Shown piece by piece: positions 1 to 7,497 of a stretch of 64,000 bases of DNA; within the stretch, counting starts at the first letter, position 1; each line of letters starts with the position of its first letter. A program made the position numbers and the translations under genes. The notes beneath the pieces were generated by a model that had not been told where the DNA came from, did no database searches, and saw nothing but the letters and a program-made list of their open reading frames with translations. This DNA is from Corynebacterium bouchesdurhonense (GTDB taxonomy: Bacteria; Actinomycetota; Actinomycetes; Mycobacteriales; Mycobacteriaceae), in the NCBI RefSeq assembly GCF_900078305.2, contig NZ_LT546028.1, positions 814,570 to 878,569 on the forward strand, given 5' to 3'.

Positions 1-1388
1 CGGGTTAAGGGTCAAAAAGTGTGTCTGGCGTCGGCGTGTCGCTGGGGTTAGATCTGGCCTTTTTGGATGCCTGTTGAGTGGTTGTAGTTGGTGTCGATAG
101 CGTTGTCGTAGAGGGCTGGTCGTCCTGTTTCGTGGTCGGCGCGGTTCTCGTCGTGGGTCAGGATCTGGACTTTGGCGAGTTGATCCTTTCCCCAGTTGGA
201 CTGTCTGGCGATCTTGATGGGGTCGTCAGGCAGTTCTGTTTTCAGATACAGCCACCAGTCGAGCATGCGGCGTTGGTGCTCGTTGGTGCGCCCGCGGTGG
301 GCGTGGGCAAGTGCTTTGACTTGGGCGTTGATCCCGCCTTCAAGACTGTTGGTTGTGGCTTTGACTCGGGCGGGATCGAGTACGCCTTCGGGTGGGTCGA
401 GGTAGACAAACAGCAGGTTGTTTCGCCACAGGTGATTGAGGCTGTTGTAGGCCTTGCGCACGTTTGCGTGGGTCCAGGTGGTGACCCACATTCCGGTTGC
501 GGGGTCTTTGCTTCTGGTTTTCTCGTTCATCCATTTTTGGTAGATGGTGGAGAATTCATGCAGCTGCCCACCCCAGGTGGCGGCCTGGTCCAATGTGGTG
601 ATCTGGGTGAGGTTGAGCGCCAGCCGGTAGATCGTTTGTCCTGCGTCGGTGCGCGGGCGCGAGGTGGTGTGGCGGCGCACAACGCGTTGAGCGTGAACTA
701 AGCAACGCTGCACTTTGGTAGTTGGCCAACACGTTTTGATCGCGCTTGCTGCGCCTTGCCCACCGTCGAGCACAACGATCAAGGGGGCGGGGATACGTGA
801 GAGCAGGTGTTGGTAGTCGCGACTGGTTTCCCGGTAGCACCAGTGCCAGGCAATGACGTGGTCGATAGTTGCGGCGACGATAAGGCACCCGCCTGCGGTG
901 TAGGTGCCGTCAATGAAGATCTGGTCGTAGACGCGCCCGGTGTGACTGATGGTGGGATCAGGCACGTCAACGAGCCAACACCAGGTGAAACGCCGTTTCA
1001 GTGTGGAGCGGCTCACGCCGAGTCGTTTCGCGGTGACCGAGAGGGTCTCCGTGGTGGTGCAGTGCGTGATGAATTGGGCGAACGTGGCGGCGTTGGTGAC
1101 GTCGGGGCGTTTTTTGGAGGCGGAGAAGCCACAGGCTTTACACCGCCACCGGGTTGTGCCTTTAGATGTGGTGCCGTTGCGTTTCATTTCAGCGCCGCAG
1201 TGGCAGCGTGGTCGGTTCTTTGGCATTGGGCTACAACACCAAAAGCGCATACCACATCCCGATTGCCACACCGAGGATTTCGCCGACCCCAGCTCGGTAT
1301 ACGCCCTGGAAGCGTATACTTTCGCTGAAGAACGAGGTCAGGTCCCGGAAATCACCGATTCCGGACACACATTCTGACCCTTAACCCG
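1..1388 (-). mobile_element. Complete IS1249-like insertion sequence (IS256 family)
   Basis: The element is bounded by inverted repeats. The first 28 bases match the reverse complement of 1361-1388 at 25 of 28 positions, and the outer 14 bases (CGGGTTAAGGGTCA) are identical. It encloses one intact transposase on the minus strand. Its length of about 1.39 kb fits IS1249. It begins at the first base of the window, so the left flank and any target-site duplication cannot be seen. The right end lies about 160 bp before the tRNA-Thr gene and about 75 bp before the proposed tRNA promoter. Confidence 0.9.
48..1271 (-). CDS. IS1249-type transposase (IS256 family, DDE)
   Basis: DDE transposase of the enclosing insertion sequence, which cuts and pastes the element. 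An N-terminal zinc-ribbon segment (CHCG near residue 23 and CKAC near residue 44) is followed by a helix-turn-helix-like stretch (VTAKRLGVSRSTLKRRF). The RNase H-like core shows the expected acidic residues: the first Asp in IDGT, the second Asp in LDGG followed by the CLVHAQR segment, and the Glu in NSLEGG. Starts at 1250 (400 aa) and 1226 (392 aa, MPKNRP) are also possible, and no clear ribosome binding site separates them. The longest frame is given here. There is no frameshift or premature stop, so the copy looks functional. Confidence 0.88.
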   Translation of the reverse strand: MWQSGCGMRFWCCSPMPKNRPRCHCGAEMKRNGTTSKGTTRWRCKACGFSASKKRPDVTNAATFAQFITHCTTTETLSVTAKRLGVSRSTLKRRFTWCWLVDVPDPTISHTGRVYDQIFIDGTYTAGGCLIVAATIDHVIAWHWCYRETSRDYQHLLSRIPAPLIVVLDGGQGAASAIKTCWPTTKVQRCLVHAQRVVRRHTTSRPRTDAGQTIYRLALNLTQITTLDQAATWGGQLHEFSTIYQKWMNEKTRSKDPATGMWVTTWTHANVRKAYNSLNHLWRNNLLFVYLDPPEGVLDPARVKATTNSLEGGINAQVKALAHAHRGRTNEHQRRMLDWWLYLKTELPDDPIKIARQSNWGKDQLAKVQILTHDENRADHETGRPALYDNAIDTNYNHSTGIQKGQI

Positions 1389-1415
1389 CGCTTGGGGTGG
1401 GGGCGGGGTAGGGGA

Positions 1416-1429
1416 GCGTCGAGAAGCAA
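1416..1429 (+). repeat. 14-bp motif copy (exact), between IS and tRNAs
   Basis: GCGTCGAGAAGCAA. It is flanked by GGGG before and by GCCCC a few bases after, so it could form a short G/C-clamped hairpin. It lies just outside the insertion sequence, not within it. Confidence 0.85.
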
Positions 1430-1461
1430 AATGCCCCAAAAAAACGCTTTCAGCTGGCGAT

Positions 1462-1491
1462 TTGTGTTCTAAAACAGTATCGGGTTACTCT
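1462..1491 (+). promoter_or_regulatory. Putative promoter of the tRNA-Thr/Met/Trp-secE region
   Basis: A TTGTGT -35-like box is followed by an 18-nt spacer and TACTCT, which fits the corynebacterial TAnnnT -10 pattern. It ends about 60 nt before tRNA-Thr and lies between the insertion sequence and the tRNA cluster. No other good promoter is visible before secE. Confidence 0.45.
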
Positions 1492-1551
1492 TTTCAAGGC
1501 TTCAACGGAGCGGGCCACACCGGAAGGTGAGGTTCACAACATAGAGGCTGT

Positions 1552-1624
1552 GCCCCCTTAGCTCAGTCGGCAGAGCGTTTCCATGGTAAGGAAAAGGTCG
1601 ACAGTTCGATTCTGTCAGGGGGCT
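1552..1624 (+). tRNA. tRNA-Thr (anticodon GGT)
   Basis: A 73-nt cloverleaf. The acceptor stem pairs GCCCCCT with AGGGGGC, the D arm is GCTC/GAGC, the anticodon stem TTTCC/GGAAA encloses the loop ATGGTAA (anticodon GGT), and the T arm is GACAG/CTGTC around TTCGATT. CCA is not encoded. Confidence 0.95.
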
Positions 1625-1672
1625 CTGTTGTTTGTCCGCCTAGTGCCACGGGCGCGAGCGGCGCGAACACAT

Positions 1673-1744
1673 GGCGGTGTAGCTCAGTGGTAGAGCAAGC
1701 GACTCATAATCGCTGTGTCGAGAGTTCAATTCTCTCCATCGCTA
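1673..1744 (+). tRNA. tRNA-Met (anticodon CAT, elongator type)
   Basis: A 72-nt cloverleaf. The acceptor GGCGGTG pairs with CATCGCT using two G-T wobbles. The anticodon stem AGCGA/TCGCT encloses CTCATAA (anticodon CAT), and the T arm GAGAG/CTCTC encloses TTCAATT. The anticodon stem lacks the three G-C pairs of initiator tRNAs, so it is called elongator. Confidence 0.92.
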
Positions 1745-1816
1745 CTCACCTTGAAACGGGGGCCTAGGCGCCCGTGGTAGGGTCTAGGTGCATTGCGGAC
1801 TGCTCCGCGGTGTCCT

Positions 1817-1889
1817 AGGGGCGTGGCGCAATTGGTAGCGCAACGGTCTCCAAAACCGTAGGTTGCAGGTTCGAGTCCTGTCGCCCCTG
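1817..1889 (+). tRNA. tRNA-Trp (anticodon CCA)
   Basis: A 73-nt cloverleaf. The acceptor AGGGGCG pairs with CGCCCCT, and the anticodon stem ACGGT/ACCGT encloses CTCCAAA (anticodon CCA). It lies directly upstream of secE, the usual actinobacterial arrangement, and probably shares a transcript with it. Confidence 0.95.
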
Positions 1890-1917
1890 CAAGAACGTGG
1901 AAGTTGGAGGAGTTCTT

Positions 1918-2238
1918 TTGACTAATCCGAACGGTCAGACCCCCGCGCAGCCGACCGGCAAGCGTCAGCTGCAGGGGACTTCTCCTGTCTCATCCTCCTC
2001 GTACGAGGAGAAGCGCGCTCCCGCCAAGCAGGAGCGCGACGAGGACACCCCCGGGGGCGGGATCGGGGCATTCCCCGGCGAGGTGGCCTCGGAGATGAAG
2101 AAGGTGATCTGGCCCACCGGTCGCCAGATGCTCAACTACACGCTGATCGTGTTCGCCTTCCTCATCGTGACCACCCTGCTCATGTGGGGCACCGACCTGC
2201 TCGGCGCGAAGCTAGTTGAGTGGACCCTGATCCGCTAG
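1918..2238 (+). CDS. secE: Preprotein translocase subunit SecE
   Basis: Small membrane subunit of the SecYEG channel. The protein is 106 aa with a disordered, charged N-terminal half and the conserved SecE core (EMKKVIWPTGRQ) followed by one membrane helix near residues 75-97. This matches the single-helix SecE of actinobacteria. The start is the TTG at 1918 because GGAGGAG lies 5 nt upstream; an in-frame GTG at 1897 would put that ribosome binding site inside the gene. It follows tRNA-Trp and precedes nusG. Confidence 0.93.
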   Translation: MTNPNGQTPAQPTGKRQLQGTSPVSSSSYEEKRAPAKQERDEDTPGGGIGAFPGEVASEMKKVIWPTGRQMLNYTLIVFAFLIVTTLLMWGTDLLGAKLVEWTLIR

Positions 2239-2261
2239 CTATACTCACCCACGTACCAATT

Positions 2262-2300
2262 CCCGCCACCTCGGACGCCGAGGGAGGCGGGATACGTTTT
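2262..2300 (+). terminator. Hairpin between secE and the small ORF/nusG
   Basis: CCCGCC-A-CCTCGG (2262-2274) pairs with CCGAGG-GA-GGCGGG (2278-2291) around a 3-nt loop, followed by a short T run (2297-2300). It could act as a partial terminator or attenuator that lowers nusG transcription relative to secE. Confidence 0.5.
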
Positions 2301-2372
2301 AGGCTCACCTCATGCAAGGGTGGGTACGCTTACAACGCAGCAACGGGTAACCGAGTACGAGAGGAGCCGACC

Positions 2373-2507
2373 ATGGCTGACGCGAAGAACGACGCGAAGA
2401 ACAACGAGAGCAACCTCGAGCAGCGCGAGGAGAAGATGATCGCGGAGGGAGGCCCCGTGCAGCCCAGCACCGACCCGGAGCGCGAGGAGGAGGAAACCTC
2501 CAACTAG
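2373..2507 (+). CDS. Small acidic protein related to the NusG N-terminus
   Basis: A 44-aa ORF starting MADAKNDAKN and ending EEEETSN, with GAGGAG 6 nt before the ATG at 2373 and a stop 13 bp before nusG. Its middle, MIAEGGPVQPSTDP, closely matches MIDEGAPVQPETEP inside the acidic N-terminal extension of the adjacent NusG. The two stretches are also similar at the DNA level, including an identical CCCGTGCAGCCC. It looks like a partial duplication or split of the NusG N-terminal region. No domain or function is recognised. The ribosome binding site and the likely co-transcription with nusG support real translation, but the short length keeps confidence moderate. Confidence 0.5.
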   Translation: MADAKNDAKNNESNLEQREEKMIAEGGPVQPSTDPEREEEETSN

Positions 2508-2519
2508 GGGGGAACACGC

Positions 2520-3557
2520 ATGGATAACGAGCAGGACCTGAACGTGGAGCGCGAGGACCGCGACGGCCGCGACGGCCGCGACGGCGCCGCCGAGGCCGGC
2601 GCGCCGGAATCCGAGCTGGAGGCGGCGGCGGAGGCCGGCTACCTCGAGGACACCCCGGAGGGCGAGGCTGCCGAGGCCGAGCTTGAGACCGAGCCTGAGA
2701 GTGCCGAGGCCGCCGAGTCGATCACCGAGGTTGTCGAGGAGATCGAAGACAACCAGGAGATGATCGATGAGGGCGCGCCCGTGCAGCCCGAGACTGAGCC
2801 GCTGCTGGACACCTCCGCCGAGGTAGAGGCTGAGGTTGAGGAGGAGCCGATCCAGGACGGCGACTTGGCCGCGGCCGAGGCGGCGCTTGGCGGGGAGGCG
2901 GAGGAGAGCGACTCCGAGTACCGCCGCCGTCTGCGCGAGTACACCAAGGAGCTGAAGAAGCTCCCCGGCGAGTGGTACATCATCCAGTCCTACTCGGGCT
3001 ACGAGAACAAGGTGAAGACCAACCTGGATATGCGTATCCAGACCCTCGAGGTGGAGGACTCCATCTTCGACGTGGTGGTGCCCATCGAGCAGGCCTTGGA
3101 GCTCAAAGACGGCAAGCGAAAGCTGGTCAAGCGCAAGCTGCTGCCGGGCTACGTGCTGGTGCGCATGGAAATGAACGACGCCGCCTGGTCCGTGGTCCGC
3201 GAGACCCCGGGCGTGACCAGCTTCGTGGGCAACGAGGGCAACGCCACCCCGGTCAAGCACCGCGACGTGGCCAAGTTCCTCATGCCCAAGACCGAGCCGG
3301 TTGCGGGCGAGAAGGCCGCGGCGAACGAGGATGGCGAGACCGTCATCGCGATGCCGGAGGAGGACAACGCGCCGAAGGTTGCGCACGACTACAAGGTGGG
3401 CGAGGCTGTGACCATCCTCTCCGGCGCGCTCGCCAGCGTCTCCGCCACCATCAACGCGATCGATCCGGAGACCGGCAAGATCGAGGCGCTCGTGTCCATC
3501 TTCGGCCGCGAGACCCCGGTGGAGCTCACCGCCGACCAGATCGAGCGGATCATCTAA
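2520..3557 (+). CDS. nusG: Transcription termination/antitermination factor NusG
   Basis: Binds RNA polymerase and links it to Rho or to the ribosome. The protein is 345 aa. Residues 1 to about 140 form an acidic, Glu/Ala-rich disordered extension that is much longer than in E. coli NusG (181 aa). The NGN domain follows from GEWYIIQSYSGYENKVKTNL at about residue 150, with RKLLPGYVLVRM and the loop WSVVRETPGVTSFVG. A C-terminal KOW domain follows (KVGEAVTILSG onward, about residues 290-345). A strong hairpin terminator lies 42 bp after the stop. A G-rich Shine-Dalgarno (GGGGGGAA) precedes the ATG at 2520. The N-terminal extension is typical of actinobacteria, though this one is on the long side. 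Confidence 0.96.
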   Translation: MDNEQDLNVEREDRDGRDGRDGAAEAGAPESELEAAAEAGYLEDTPEGEAAEAELETEPESAEAAESITEVVEEIEDNQEMIDEGAPVQPETEPLLDTSAEVEAEVEEEPIQDGDLAAAEAALGGEAEESDSEYRRRLREYTKELKKLPGEWYIIQSYSGYENKVKTNLDMRIQTLEVEDSIFDVVVPIEQALELKDGKRKLVKRKLLPGYVLVRMEMNDAAWSVVRETPGVTSFVGNEGNATPVKHRDVAKFLMPKTEPVAGEKAAANEDGETVIAMPEEDNAPKVAHDYKVGEAVTILSGALASVSATINAIDPETGKIEALVSIFGRETPVELTADQIERII

Positions 3558-3598
3558 CACGTTTTTGCGTTCGCCCGCACCGACCGCGTAACATCAAG

Positions 3599-3637
3599 CG
3601 CCGCGCATGCCTGCATACAGGCTGCGCGGCGTTTTTT
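3599..3637 (+). terminator. Rho-independent terminator after nusG
   Basis: A long GC-rich hairpin (CGCCGCGCA-GCCTG pairing with CAGGC-TGCGCGGCG, loop CATA) followed by six T residues separates secE-nusG from rplK-rplA. Confidence 0.92.
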
Positions 3638-3732
3638 GATCGTTCATCCCCGGTGGCTGGGTCACTCCCGGCATCCGGAAGGCCCCGTTAAGCATCGTGG
3701 CGCGGCCTGTACCAAGGAAAAGAGGTAATCCG

Positions 3733-4161
3733 ATGGCTAAGAAGAAGGTCAGCGGCCTGATCAAGCTGCAGATTGAGGCTGGCATGGCTAACCCGGCTCC
3801 GCCGGTCGGTCCGGCGCTGGGTGCGCACGGCGTGAACATCGTCGAGTTCACCAAGGCGTACAACGCGGCTACCGAGTCTATGCGCGGCAACATCATCCCG
3901 GTCGAGATCACGGTCTACGAGGACCGCTCCTTCGACTTCGTGCTGAAGTCCCCGCCGGCTGCGTCCCTGCTGCTGAAGGCCGCCGGCCTGCAGAAGGGCT
4001 CCGGCGTCCCGCACACCGACAAGGTGGGCAAGGTGACCTGGGAGCAGTGCAAGGAGATCGCCGAGACCAAGAAGAACGACCTCAACGCCCGCGACATCGA
4101 GGCTGGCGCCGCGATCATCGCCGGTACCGCCCGCTCCATGGGCATCGAGGTAGAGAAGTAG
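3733..4161 (+). CDS. rplK: 50S ribosomal protein L11
   Basis: L11 binds 23S rRNA in the GTPase-associated centre and takes part in factor binding and the stringent response. The protein is 142 aa, the usual length. It starts [17 protein letters not shown], carries the Pro-rich [10 protein letters not shown] motif (target region of thiopeptide antibiotics) and ends with a [11 protein letters not shown]-terminal RNA-binding region. The ATG at 3733 has AAGAGG upstream; the in-frame GTG 36 bp earlier is not needed. It forms a two-gene unit with rplA. Confidence 0.97.
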   Translation: MAKKKVSGLIKLQIEAGMANPAPPVGPALGAHGVNIVEFTKAYNAATESMRGNIIPVEITVYEDRSFDFVLKSPPAASLLLKAAGLQKGSGVPHTDKVGKVTWEQCKEIAETKKNDLNARDIEAGAAIIAGTARSMGIEVEK

Positions 4162-4229
4162 CACCTCGCTCACTTCTCGTGGCAGGGCCGTGCCAGGCCC
4201 GCTCACCACAATCCTGAAAGGAACACAAC

Positions 4230-4940
4230 ATGGCTACTAAGTCCAAGCACTACAACGAGCAGTCCTCCAAGGTTGACCGCGAGAAGCTCTACAGCCCTCT
4301 CGAGGCTGTGAAGCTCGCGCAGGAGACCTCGTCCAAGAACTACGACGCGACCATCGACGTGGCAATGCGCCTCTCTGTCGACCCGCGCAAGGCTGACCAG
4401 CTGGTCCGCGGCACCGTCAACCTGCCCAACGGCACCGGTAAGACCGTGCGCGTGGCCGTCTTCGCCGAGGGCGAGAACGCGACCAAGGCCCAGGAGGCCG
4501 GCGCGGACATCGTGGGCACCGACGAGCTGATCGAGCAGATCAACAACGGCCAGATCAACTTCGACGTGGCCATCGCCACCCCGGACCAGATGGCCAAGGT
4601 AGGCCGCGTCGCCCGCGTGCTCGGCCCCCGCGGCCTGATGCCGAACCCGAAGACCGGCACCGTCACCCCTGACGTGGCGAAGGCCGTGCAGGACTCCAAG
4701 GGCGGCAAGATCGCCTTCCGCGTGGACAAGGCCTCCAACCTCCACGCCCTGATCGGCAAGGCATCCTTCACCCCGGAGCAGCTCGCCCAGAACTACGGCG
4801 CGCTGCTGGACGAGGTGCTGCGCCTGAAGCCGGCGTCCGCCAAGGGCATCTACCTGAAGAAGATCACCGTGTCCGCCACGCAGGGCCCGGGCATCCAGGT
4901 TGACCCGTCCGTGCAGAAGAACTACACCGAGCAGGCGTAG
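4230..4940 (+). CDS. rplA: 50S ribosomal protein L1
   Basis: L1 forms the mobile stalk at the ribosomal E site and in many bacteria represses its own rplKA mRNA. The protein is 236 aa with the family signature [21 protein letters not shown] near residues 124-144. GAAAGGA precedes the ATG. The 68-nt rplK-rplA gap contains a short GC-rich inverted repeat that could be an autoregulatory site, but this is inference. A GC-rich terminator follows. Confidence 0.97.
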   Translation: MATKSKHYNEQSSKVDREKLYSPLEAVKLAQETSSKNYDATIDVAMRLSVDPRKADQLVRGTVNLPNGTGKTVRVAVFAEGENATKAQEAGADIVGTDELIEQINNGQINFDVAIATPDQMAKVGRVARVLGPRGLMPNPKTGTVTPDVAKAVQDSKGGKIAFRVDKASNLHALIGKASFTPEQLAQNYGALLDEVLRLKPASAKGIYLKKITVSATQGPGIQVDPSVQKNYTEQA

Positions 4941-4964
4941 CCCTTTAGCGCCCCGACGGCCCCA

Positions 4965-5009
4965 GCGCCCCCGCCCAGGAACTGCCCGGGTGGGGGCGCC
5001 GCTGCTTTT
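4965..5009 (+). terminator. Rho-independent terminator after rplA
   Basis: GCGCCCCCGCCC pairs with GGGTGGGGGCGC, followed by a TTTT run at 5006-5009. Confidence 0.88.
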
Positions 5010-5023
5010 CTCAGAAGGGCGAT

Positions 5024-5053
5024 TTGGAGTTTGCCGCCCGCCAGCGCTAGCAT
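5024..5053 (+). promoter_or_regulatory. Putative promoter of rplJ-rplL
   Basis: TTGGAG, an 18-nt spacer, then TAGCAT (TAnnnT). It is placed immediately upstream of the structured leader RNA. Confidence 0.45.
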
Positions 5054-5069
5054 TACCGCTCGAAGTTTG

Positions 5070-5235
5070 AACGGGCTTTGGCCCGAGCTCAAGTTTCACC
5101 GAAGACCGTCGGCTACTCCCGGCGCAACAGCAACGGGAGTCGAAGGTATCCCCCTTCAAGGGGATCGGCCCACGCAGGAGAAACGTGGCACCTCTTAAAC
5201 AAGACTGCCTCGTGCTTCTGCACGGGGCAGTTTTT
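5070..5235 (+). promoter_or_regulatory. Ribosomal protein L10-type leader with attenuator hairpin
   Basis: A structured 5' leader of roughly 270 nt precedes rplJ. Its 3' part holds a perfect intrinsic terminator: CTGCCTCGTGC (5205-5215) pairs with GCACGGGGCAG (5220-5230), loop TTCT, then TTTTT. Upstream are several short inverted repeats (for example GGGCTTTGGCCC). The arrangement fits the known L10 leader, in which L10(L7/L12)4 controls read-through or translation of its own operon. The 5' boundary is approximate. Confidence 0.7.
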
Positions 5236-5274
5236 GTTTCGGTACTCCGTTGGGGCTGGTTGGTTCCATCGGGA

Positions 5275-5288
5275 GCGTCGACAAGCAA
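5275..5288 (+). repeat. 14-bp motif copy (exact), rplJ leader
   Basis: GCGTCGACAAGCAA between the leader attenuator and the rplJ ribosome binding site, flanked by GGG before and GCCCC after. Confidence 0.85.
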
Positions 5289-5337
5289 CTGCCCCGGGCG
5301 GATACAACAAGACAAGTATTGGAAGGAGGCGTGTGTC

Positions 5338-5862
5338 ATGGCAAACCCGAAGAACGTTGCTGAGCTTGCAGAGCTGAAGGACAAGTTCGCAGGCTCCAGC
5401 GCTGTGTTCCTCACCGAGTACCGCGGTCTGACCGTGGGCCAGCTGCAGCAGCTGCGCGGTGAGCTCGGATTTGATGTTGAACTGCACGTCGCCAAGAACA
5501 CCCTCGTGAAGATCGCTGCCAACGAGCAGGGCATTGAGGGTCTCGATGATCTCCTTGTCGGCCCGACCGCCGTCGCCTTCATCAAGGGCGACGCCACGGT
5601 TGACGCCGCGAAGGCGATGAAGAAGTTCGCCAGCGACAACGACGCGTTCGTTGTCAAGGGCGGCTACATGGACGGTAACCCCCTCGACGCAGCCCAGGTT
5701 GCTGCCGTCGCGGAGATGGACAACCGCGAGACCACCCTTGCCAAGCTCGCCGGCGCGTTCCAGGGCTCTCTGGCGAAGGCTGCCGGCCTGTTCCAGGCTC
5801 CGGCATCCAAGACGGCACGACTCGTTGCCGCGCTGCAGGACAAGCAGGAGGACGCCGCGTAA
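5338..5862 (+). CDS. rplJ: 50S ribosomal protein L10
   Basis: L10 anchors L7/L12 dimers to the ribosomal stalk and binds its own leader RNA. The protein is 174 aa, beginning MANPKNVAELAELKDKF, with the FLTEYRGLTVGQLQQLR motif and the C-terminal helix that carries L7/L12. The ATG at 5338 is preceded by GGAAGGAGG, and upstream in-frame starts fall inside the leader RNA. It is the first gene of rplJ-rplL. Confidence 0.97.
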   Translation: MANPKNVAELAELKDKFAGSSAVFLTEYRGLTVGQLQQLRGELGFDVELHVAKNTLVKIAANEQGIEGLDDLLVGPTAVAFIKGDATVDAAKAMKKFASDNDAFVVKGGYMDGNPLDAAQVAAVAEMDNRETTLAKLAGAFQGSLAKAAGLFQAPASKTARLVAALQDKQEDAA

Positions 5863-5934
5863 GCGGCGCCCGCACCAACAACTACACACCCCATTTACCG
5901 GCCGCATGCGGCGGCCGAAAGAAAGGATGCCATC

Positions 5935-6324
5935 ATGGCTAAGCTCACCAAGGACGAGCTCATTGAGCAGTTCAAGGAAATGACCCTCATCGAGCTCTCC
6001 GAGTTCCTGAAGGAGTTCGAGGAGGTCTTCGACGTGACCGCTGCTGCTCCGGTTGCAGTTGCGGCCGCTCCGGGCGCTGCCGGCGGCGAGGCTGCTGCGG
6101 CTGAGGAGAAGGACGAGTTCGACGTCGTGCTGGAGAACGCCGGCGACAAGAAGATCGGCGTGATCAAGGTCGTGCGCGAGCTGGTTCCGGGCCTGGGCCT
6201 GAAGGACGCCAAGGAAATGGTCGAGGGTGCCCCGAAGGCCATCCTCGAGGGCGCCAGCAAGGACGACGCCGAGGCCGCCAAGACCAAGCTCGAAGAGGCC
6301 GGCGCTACCGTCACCCTCAAGTAA
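5935..6324 (+). CDS. rplL: 50S ribosomal protein L7/L12
   Basis: Stalk protein that recruits translation factors. The protein is 129 aa. The N-terminal dimerisation domain ([20 protein letters not shown]) is followed by an Ala/Gly/Glu-rich hinge and the C-terminal factor-binding domain ([21 protein letters not shown]). GAAAGGA lies 7 nt upstream. A hairpin terminator follows. Confidence 0.97.
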   Translation: MAKLTKDELIEQFKEMTLIELSEFLKEFEEVFDVTAAAPVAVAAAPGAAGGEAAAAEEKDEFDVVLENAGDKKIGVIKVVRELVPGLGLKDAKEMVEGAPKAILEGASKDDAEAAKTKLEEAGATVTLK

Positions 6325-6345
6325 GAGCTTCTGCTTTTCAGCGTC

Positions 6346-6381
6346 ACCCCCTCCGGTCGCAACCGCGAACGGAGGGGGTTT
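6346..6381 (+). terminator. Rho-independent terminator after rplL
   Basis: ACCCCCTCCG pairs with CGGAGGGGGT around a 14-nt loop, followed by a short TT. Confidence 0.8.
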
Positions 6382-6420
6382 CGCGTTCCTCCCCTCGGCC
6401 GCCGATTGAGGGGGCTGCGG

Positions 6421-6426
6421 TAAGGT
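6421..6426 (+). promoter_or_regulatory. -10 box TAAGGT of a probable leaderless promoter
   Basis: TAAGGT ends 7 nt before the ATG at 6434, which would place transcription initiation at or next to the start codon. Confidence 0.5.
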
Positions 6427-6433
6427 GCCTGCC

Positions 6434-7387
6434 ATGCGGAAATCTCGGGCGCTCCCCGCGCTGCTTGTCGGACTCGGCATCGCCCTCATCGTGGGCGGGT
6501 TGCTCGCTCCGAGGGCATTGCTTATCGACGCCCGCTTTCCACTGTCCCTAACCAACACCACGTGGACCATGTCGGACCCGGACGGCGTGCGCGACGGGCG
6601 CCGCGAGCCGGTGGTGCGGCAGCTGCACATGGAGGTGCGCAACCCCTCCGACGGGGACACGGTGAACGTGCGCGTGGGCGACTCCCTGCGCGCGGGCGTG
6701 GCCGGCGCCGACTTTGACAACCTGGTGTCCGCCTCCACCTGGGCCTTCGCCTTCGACCGCGTGACCGGCGAGGTGCCCGAGCCCGCCAGCGCGCAGCTGG
6801 TGATGGCCATGCCCGCTGCCGAGGTGCCCGTCGAGGGCGTGTGGTTGAAGTTCCCCGTGGACGTGGAGCAGCGCAGCTACGACGTCTTCGACCCGGTGCT
6901 GCGCGGAGCGGCTCCCGCCGAGTTTGTGGGCGAGGACGAGCTGGAGGGGCGCAGCGTGTACCGCTTCCACCAGCGCATCGCGCCTACCAACCTGGCGCAG
7001 CGCTTCGCCGACGAGCGCAACACCACGTACGTGGAGGGGCCCGGCGGGGAGCCGGTGCGCGCCTTCCTCTTCCACTCCGCCGAGCGCGTGCTGACGGTGG
7101 ATCAGGTGAGCGGCCTCGTGGTGGGCATCGATGAGAAGGTGGATGACTACTACGGCGACGCGCAGGGCCGCGGCATCCGCAACGTGGTGACGTACGACGC
7201 GCGTGCGGACGAAGCCCAGGTGCGCGCCCTGCTCGGGGAGCTGGCCGGCGTGGAGCCTGAGTCCCGCGGCCGCTCGATCTCCTGGGCCGTCGCGGCCGCC
7301 GGCGCGCTGCTCGCACTGGTGGGGCTTGCCATGGCCGCGGCTCGGCGTCGCTCCCGCGAGACCCGCCCGCCGCGGCACGCGCGCTGA
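6434..7387 (+). CDS. DUF3068 (PorA-family-like) membrane protein
   Basis: A 317-aa protein of the DUF3068 family, which is found mainly in Corynebacteriales and is often annotated only as a porin PorA family protein. It has an N-terminal signal anchor (ALPALLVGLGIALIVGGLLA), a large extracytoplasmic domain of about 240 residues and a C-terminal membrane helix (WAVAAAGALLALVGLAMAA) with an Arg-rich cytoplasmic end. The biochemical role is not known to me. The ATG at 6434 is preferred over the GTG at 6425 because a -10 box ends 7 nt before it. It stands alone between rplL and rpoB on its own promoter. Confidence 0.8.
   Translation: MRKSRALPALLVGLGIALIVGGLLAPRALLIDARFPLSLTNTTWTMSDPDGVRDGRREPVVRQLHMEVRNPSDGDTVNVRVGDSLRAGVAGADFDNLVSASTWAFAFDRVTGEVPEPASAQLVMAMPAAEVPVEGVWLKFPVDVEQRSYDVFDPVLRGAAPAEFVGEDELEGRSVYRFHQRIAPTNLAQRFADERNTTYVEGPGGEPVRAFLFHSAERVLTVDQVSGLVVGIDEKVDDYYGDAQGRGIRNVVTYDARADEAQVRALLGELAGVEPESRGRSISWAVAAAGALLALVGLAMAAARRRSRETRPPRHAR
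6518..6531 (-). repeat. 14-bp motif copy (exact), inside DUF3068 gene
   Basis: TTGCTTATCGACGC on the plus strand. It encodes LLIDA using the uncommon Leu codons TTG and CTT. It is bracketed by GGGC and GCCC. Confidence 0.85.
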
Positions 7388-7497
7388 TTTCCCGCGCGGG
7401 CGGCTGGTGGTGGTAGGCTTCCGGCTACATCGCGCAGCGGCGCCCCGGACGGCTATACGGGGCGGCGGCGCGGGAAGAGGCGCTGGGGTGGGTGCCC

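Noticed and set aside
1416-1429. The motif as part of the IS1249 terminal repeat
   Set aside because: The repeat ends at 1388, and the motif also occurs in places far from any insertion sequence.
2310-3560. A 416-aa minus-strand open frame opposite nusG
   Set aside because: It mirrors the Glu/Ala-rich NusG frame, has no homologous motif, and covers the nusG ribosome binding site.
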